Shown: positions 13,083-13,598 of the stretch, one piece after another | Position numbering within the stretch: position 1 is the stretch's first letter | Layout: each line of letters opens with the position of its first letter | Program-made: the position numbers and the translations under genes | Notes under the pieces: generated by a model | Told to the model about the DNA's origin: nothing | Databases searched by the model: none | What the model saw: the letters and a program-made list of their open reading frames with translations, nothing else | Assembly (NCBI GenBank): GCA_046154735.1 | Contig: JBJXFJ010000217.1 | Span: 1-13,598 of the forward strand | From: CAVXYC01 sp046154735 | GTDB lineage: Bacteria > Chloroflexota > UBA6077 > JACCZL01 | DNA length: 13,598 bases | Direction: 5' to 3'

Positions 13083-13598
13083 ATGCTAGGACTCGGAATT
13101 CTGGCAGGCATGGCCACCACCCTCCGGCACTTCTTCTTCTCTAAGCCCGTCACGATCCAGTATCCGGAAGAGAAGATGGAGATGCCGCCATGGACACGGG
13201 GTCGGCCGCGTCTCATCTATGAACTAGACAATGGGGAGCTGCGCTGTACCTCGTGCGGCGCCTGTGCCATTGCCTGTCCTGTGGATGTCATCAAAATTGA
13301 ATATCAGACGGGGCCGGATCGAAAGAAGGTGCTGGAGCGCTTCGATCTGGATATGGGTGGCTGCATTGAGTGCGCTTTATGTGTTGAGGCCTGTCCGTTT
13401 CGGGCGATTGTAATGGCGCCGGACTTTGAGCTGGGCACGTACGATCGTCAACAGTCGCTCGTGTTCAATATGCACCAGCTACGCATTCCCGGTACCCCCG
13501 AGGTTGACGGGGCCATGGAGTACATTCAGGGAGTGAAGCGCGGTCGGGCTGGTCAAGATGTGGCGGCAGCGCGGACAGCAGGCCCGGCGGCCACGCCG
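13083..13598 (+). CDS. nuoI: NADH-quinone oxidoreductase subunit I, 3'-truncated by window edge
   Basis: NuoI carries two [4Fe-4S] clusters (N6a and N6b) in the peripheral arm of complex I. The visible 172 residues stay open to the last base, so the stop lies outside the window. Two CxxCxxCxxxCP motifs are intact: Cys55, 58, 61 and 65 (CTSCGACAIACP) and Cys94, 97, 100 and 104 (CIECALCVEACP). The N-terminus is ATG at 13083, 6 bp after the nuoH stop, with GAGG 9 nt upstream. The last 20 or so visible residues (after GVKRG) are Ala-rich and look like a flexible tail. Confidence 0.94.
   Translation, partial: MLGLGILAGMATTLRHFFFSKPVTIQYPEEKMEMPPWTRGRPRLIYELDNGELRCTSCGACAIACPVDVIKIEYQTGPDRKKVLERFDLDMGGCIECALCVEACPFRAIVMAPDFELGTYDRQQSLVFNMHQLRIPGTPEVDGAMEYIQGVKRGRAGQDVAAARTAGPAATP

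Overview
The window is a moderately GC-rich bacterial chromosomal segment with mostly ordinary core genes: cell wall and cell shape, menaquinone synthesis, respiratory complex I, and a few accessory genes. No rRNA, tRNA, CRISPR array, insertion sequence or prophage gene could be supported. The gene set (MurA, MreB, a UbiA/UbiD/MenG quinone set, and a nuo cluster in which nuoH directly follows nuoD) suggests a rod-forming, menaquinone-respiring bacterium. The nuo order and the coiled-coil protein at 6481-7407 recall Chloroflexota. That placement rests on family knowledge and was not tested.

Region 1 (1-2240, plus strand): the 3' part of murA (cut by the window start, catalytic Cys present), then mreB with a plausible promoter in the 206-bp gap. 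Region 2 (2283-6315, minus strand): five genes, read from high to low coordinates: a UbiD-family decarboxylase, a vapB-vapC type toxin-antitoxin pair, a UbiA-family prenyltransferase and a UbiE/MenG methyltransferase. The three quinone enzymes match the late steps (prenylation, decarboxylation, C-methylation) of menaquinone synthesis by the futalosine route. The toxin-antitoxin pair sits inside this set, with its own likely promoter and only 16 bp ahead of ubiA. mreB and menG converge across a 42-bp gap.

Region 3 (6481-8993, plus strand): a protein of unknown function with a three-heptad repeat coiled coil and a C-terminal domain resembling a degenerate PD-(D/E)XK nuclease fold. A 278-bp gap rich in inverted repeats follows, then an MFS transporter. 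Region 4 (9038-13598, plus strand): a perfect TATAAT box followed by tightly packed nuoA, B, C, D, H and the start of nuoI, which is cut by the window end. Complex I reduces menaquinone, so regions 2 and 4 are functionally linked.

The points most worth a second look are the toxin-antitoxin module inside the quinone genes, the coiled-coil/nuclease-like protein, the absence of nuoEFG between nuoD and nuoH, the Ala/Pro-rich N-terminal extension of NuoC, and the palindrome that contains the ribosome binding site of the MFS gene. No clearly undescribed multi-gene system is visible.
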